In this document: in pieces, positions 62,001 to 64,000 of the stretch
Position numbering within the stretch: the first letter of the stretch is position 1
Layout of the letters: each line of letters starts with the position of its first letter
Origin: Bradysia coprophila
Taxonomy: Eukaryota; Arthropoda; Insecta; Diptera; Sciaridae
DNA length: 64,000 nt
Direction of reading: 5' to 3'
Assembly: GCF_014529535.1 (NCBI RefSeq)
Contig: NW_023503293.1
Span: 661,115 to 725,114, forward strand
The notes under the pieces: model-generated
Told to the model about the DNA's origin: nothing
The model's input: the letters and a program-made list of their open reading frames with translations, nothing else
The model's database searches: none
Translations under genes and position numbers: made by a program

Positions 62001-63874
62001 TTCCAACAAATTTATTTTGACCAACCTCATTAAATGCATCCGGTTCGATTTGGCTCAATCGGCTTTCGCTAAGATCTAATCGTTTCAGTCCTCTCACATG
62101 CATGAACGCATGGGATTTTATTGTTTGCAATGGTCCGCGCGTTATTTTCAAATCTTCCAATTCCAGTCCGAATTCCAAAAAGTCGTCGGGCGATAAGTGT
62201 TTGGTTGAAAGCTTAGTCAGAGACAGTGATCTCAGATTTCGCATTCTTAATATCAACAGGAGGGACTCTTTTGAATTCGATGATTTTCAAAAATTAAGTG
62301 GTTTGAACCTACCTTCTCAACTCCTGAAGACTGGTGACAGGATTCTGTTCACCACTCATGTCCAATTTCAGTAAGGTATATTGGAATCCATTGAATGCGT
62401 CCGCAGGATTCAATGCTTTAAGTCGATTATCCTTCAAGTTGAGGACTCTACAACACAACGATAAAAAAAAGATTAGCATCCAGCGTACATGTTGTTCCGC
62501 CGGACTAACCGAAAAACATCGAAATTATCGAACAAATTTTCGGGCAATGAGCTGATGTTATTTGCCGAAATATCCAATATTTGCAATGAATTACCCAAAC
62601 CTTCGAACGCTAATGGTGAAATATATTGCAACGAACAGTGTCTGATGTACAGTTCAGTGATTCTGGCTGGCCGAAATGCTTCTTCGCCCAAACTCGTTAT
62701 CGGATTACCGTCAAGATATGTCTGATTGATTATATCGAATCGTTGAAACGATCCGGTGTATAAGTTTTCGATTAAATTGTACTCCAAGTGCAGCGCGTCG
62801 AGCGTTAATTTGACAACGGCTCTGGGCTCCGGTGCTTCTTCTGGTAGAATTTCTTCGATTAGATTGTGCGAAAGGTCGAGATTGCGAAGTTGCTTCAGTG
62901 AAGCAATTGCAATGTACGGAATTCCTCTTAAGATGTTGTCAGAAAGGAAGAGCTAAATTTTGTAATTTAGAACTGATTTCATTGCAACCCATGATTCAAA
63001 GTGTTTACCTTGGATAGCTTAGGCATTCCATCTCTAAAAATGTTTGCATCGATCCATTCAAGATTGTTTCCACTGAGATCGATAGTGTCGAGTAGAGGCA
63101 ATGAGGAGAAACTGTCCGGGGGCAAAGTGTTTATGGAATTTTTCGCCAATATTAAGATGAGCAGAGAATTTTCCAAGCCACGGAACGAGTCCGGCTCAAT
63201 GCAGGAAATTTGATTGCCACTGAGGTCCAGATGAGTCAATTTCTGCAAGTAACGAATAGCCCTCGACGGTATTTCAATCAGTTCGTTGTGTTGTAACATC
63301 AGTTCCCACAGAGTTCTATCCAAACCGTGAAACGCATCATCCGGAATTTCGGTTAAGAGATTGTGAGATATTTCAAGTTTGTATAATCCTGCGATGAGAC
63401 AAAACATTTGATTGCTTGCTATACTTTTCTCTTATCGATTATACCGGTTGATTGCAAGAAATACGATTCTAGACTCCTCAATCCCGTGTTTTCCATGTGT
63501 AACATGAAGGCTTTCGAATTGTTTATTGTCTTCGGTATAGCGGGAAACGGTACATGTCTGCACTGAACAATTCCCAAATCTGGTTCGGGCTTAGAACACG
63601 TGCATAGCGGATTGAACGTACACGGTGGATACTTAAATGTTTCGATTTCTCGACCTCGAACTGTAGATGCTCGACTCAGGCTAGCCAATATCATCAGAAT
63701 GAAGGTAACCACCAATAACGAATAGCCGCACTTCAAAATCGTTTCAACTCCCTGCAAATGGAAGTCGGATCGATTATAACCATTATAACGTAGACTTGTA
63801 ATTAAATTTAGTTGTACAAATATCAAAGAATCAACAGACGACGATGACCTACATGCCTTACTTTTAAGTAACAT
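47047..63874 (-). CDS. chp: Chaoptin, leucine-rich repeat photoreceptor adhesion protein
   Basis: Twenty exons, complement: 47047-47151, 47687-47867, 47941-48179, 48241-48555, 48608-49081, 49150-49291, 49478-49620, 51221-51292, 51351-51392, 51460-51590, 51701-51800, 51928-52002, 59258-59392, 61595-61681, 61751-61969, 62026-62245, 62313-62447, 62510-62952, 63009-63388 and 63445-63874. All splice in frame. The N-terminus has a hydrophobic signal segment (LLVVTFILMILASLSRA), then CTFNPLCTCSK and DLGIVQCRHVPFP as in chaoptin. Dozens of LxxLxLxxN repeats follow, then a cysteine-rich cap (CDCGVGWIEYW) and a C-terminal hydrophobic tail after GASKNVK that fits a GPI anchor. Chaoptin links photoreceptor microvilli in insects. 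The start is uncertain: the ATG at 63872-63874 gives 1355 residues, but an acceptor at 63752 suggests that the true ATG may be in an exon outside the window. That model leaves 1,314 codons, close to the Drosophila length of about 1,315. Confidence 0.93.
49621..51220. other. Chaoptin intron with a palindromic repeat
   Basis: 1.6-kb intron between the exons at 51221 and 49620. No nested gene seen. It contains the palindromic element at 50421-50517. Confidence 0.7.
50421..50517. repeat. Palindromic repeat gaagaaaataggaaattcc
   Basis: gaagaaaataggaaattcc on the left and gggatttcctattttcttc on the right are inverted. Related words (gagaaaataggaaattcc and gaagaaataactattta) occur at 57976-58260 and 40450-40600, so this is a dispersed family. 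Confidence 0.7.
52219..52370 (+). repeat. Two tandem diverged ~75-bp copies, G-rich
   Basis: gccggatttcaaaaatacg..ggactattcggg is followed by accggaattcaaaaataag..ggattattcggac. The frame across both is open and reads KPDFKNTIR then KPEFKNKIR. It is inside the large chaoptin intron, just upstream of Ebp2. I see no reason to call it a gene. Confidence 0.6.
52769..53868 (+). CDS. Ebp2: EBP2 family rRNA-processing protein, nested in a chaoptin intron
   Basis: Three exons, 52769-52828, 52904-52987 and 53059-53868, in phase 0, giving 317 residues. After an acidic start (MPDFDMKSSDSEDNMESDDE), the family core begins LREAFARGDLKPGLNVE and continues LPWIERLDMTNELAPVAPE, LNDFKREMLFHRQAQTAV and RPDDYFAEMTKSDEHM, all typical of EBNA1-binding protein 2. 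The last 80 residues are Lys/Arg/Gly-rich, as expected for a nucleolar protein. EBP2 acts in maturation of 27S pre-rRNA for the large ribosomal subunit. The gene is complete and reads opposite to its host gene chaoptin. The name EBP2 records the human protein's viral partner; this is the ordinary cellular gene. The start ATG opens the only frame that splices into the conserved core. Confidence 0.95.
53899..53904 (+). promoter_or_regulatory. Polyadenylation signal for Ebp2
   Basis: AATAAA 31 bases after the stop codon, inside the 166-bp gap to the convergent zinc-finger gene. Confidence 0.55.
54035..57706 (-). CDS. ZAD and C2H2 zinc-finger protein, nested in a chaoptin intron
   Basis: Three exons: complement of 54035-57142, 57250-57411 and 57584-57706, phase 0 at both joins, giving 1130 residues. 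The start at 57704-57706 gives MTESGETKLCRLC, and Cys10, Cys13, Cys53 and Cys56 form the four-cysteine ZAD dimerisation domain of arthropod zinc-finger proteins. A long charged, basic linker follows, with patches such as KKKRRNPLRD and KKPGPKPKSK (AT-hook-like). C2H2-type fingers lie at about 653-673 (CQYCRKQF..H), 706-745 (a CFRCLNC block plus CSICGQSF..H) and 833-853 (CHICSCSF..H). The C-terminal 270 residues are Gln/Pro-rich, as in activation domains. Probably a nuclear DNA-binding regulator. I do not recognise the ortholog. It lies on the same strand as chaoptin. Confidence 0.92.
58483..58927. repeat. MITE-like repeat, family A copy 3 (interrupted)
   Basis: Same sequence and orientation as the copy at 1184-1367 (tttcatacctaggacccg.. 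gcctcgccttcggctctgtc.. agacttttagtccta), but its right end, ggtacgaaatgtact, is displaced by a 282-bp insertion at 58633-58914. Confidence 0.85.
58633..58914. mobile_element. Foldback MITE inserted at a TA in family A
   Basis: The arms (catatgcataatgagcacc..gctgaatatcac and gtgatattcagctggtgctc..gcatatg) are inverted. The host repeat reads cctaggt when intact and ccTA[insert]TAggt here, so the insertion duplicated the dinucleotide TA, as Tc1/mariner-class elements do. No coding capacity. Confidence 0.85.
60567..60698. repeat. Inverted repeat with ~45-bp arms
   Basis: ccaaggatcaaaaaggtgtg..ttttagacc on the left and ggtctaaaacacacctttttgatcc on the right. The ends read aaatagtatg and catactattt-like words. 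Confidence 0.8.
61371..61561. repeat. Inverted repeat with cacagcactgctcctagcatg ends
   Basis: cacagcactgctcctagcat at the left end is matched by atgctaggagcagtgctgtg at the right end, and tttggaggc / gcctccaaa pair further in. About 190 bp in total; likely a MITE. Confidence 0.8.
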
Positions 63875-64000
63875 AAAATTGTAATTTGCTAATCCAATTG
63901 TAATTCTTTGAGACTATAACCGATTTACATTTTNAAACTGTGTGCTTGTAAGTTGTTGTAAATTTGTTTGCTGTTGTGATGCGGCAGGGCCTCTACTCTT

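Noticed and set aside
47047..63874. Two separate LRR genes instead of one chaoptin
   Set aside because: The left group lacks a signal peptide and the right group lacks a C-terminal cap and anchor. The junction at 59258/52002 is phase 0 and gives the uninterrupted chaoptin sequence and expected length.

Overview
This window is eukaryotic, AT-rich nuclear DNA from an insect, most likely a dipteran. Genes have many short introns (about 55-70 bp) with GT..AG borders. They include the photoreceptor adhesion protein chaoptin and a ZAD-type zinc-finger protein, an arthropod-specific class. A nematoceran fly such as a fungus gnat is my guess from gene structure and base composition; the sequence does not prove it. 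There is one ambiguous base at 63934. No rRNA, tRNA, CRISPR array or bacterial-type operon was found.

Layout. 1-13555 has no gene I can support and is rich in foldback and MITE-like elements. 13556-17425 (+) is the 3' part of an orphan class A GPCR; its first visible intron is almost entirely one foldback element filled by a minisatellite. 17443-23739 is gene-poor. 23740-27585 (-) is a 989-residue PH plus PDZ scaffold protein with ten exons, one of only 23 bp. 30728-33924 (+) is a complete 12-exon phtf gene. 35460-35987 (-) is a small unrecognised two-exon gene. 38157-39290 (-) is an HSD17B12/spidey-type steroid and very-long-chain 3-oxoacyl-CoA reductase. 41704-42522 (-) is an unrecognised single-exon gene. 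47047-63874 (-) is chaoptin, 20 exons, with the start codon uncertain.

The most notable gene arrangement is in chaoptin: a single 7.3 kb intron (52003-59257) holds two complete unrelated genes, Ebp2 (+, 52769-53868) and a ZAD/C2H2 zinc-finger gene (-, 54035-57706). They converge with only 166 bp between their stop codons.

The genes do not form one pathway. They cover adhesion of photoreceptor membranes (chaoptin), ribosome biogenesis (Ebp2), transcription (ZAD protein), lipid or ecdysteroid metabolism (the SDR), membrane signalling (GPCR), and PH/PDZ scaffolding. Exon models were built by hand from splice consensus and frame continuity, so exon edges should be good to a few bases but have no transcript support. 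I saw no convincing new molecular system; the main interest is nested gene structure and layered mobile elements, several with readable target-site duplications.
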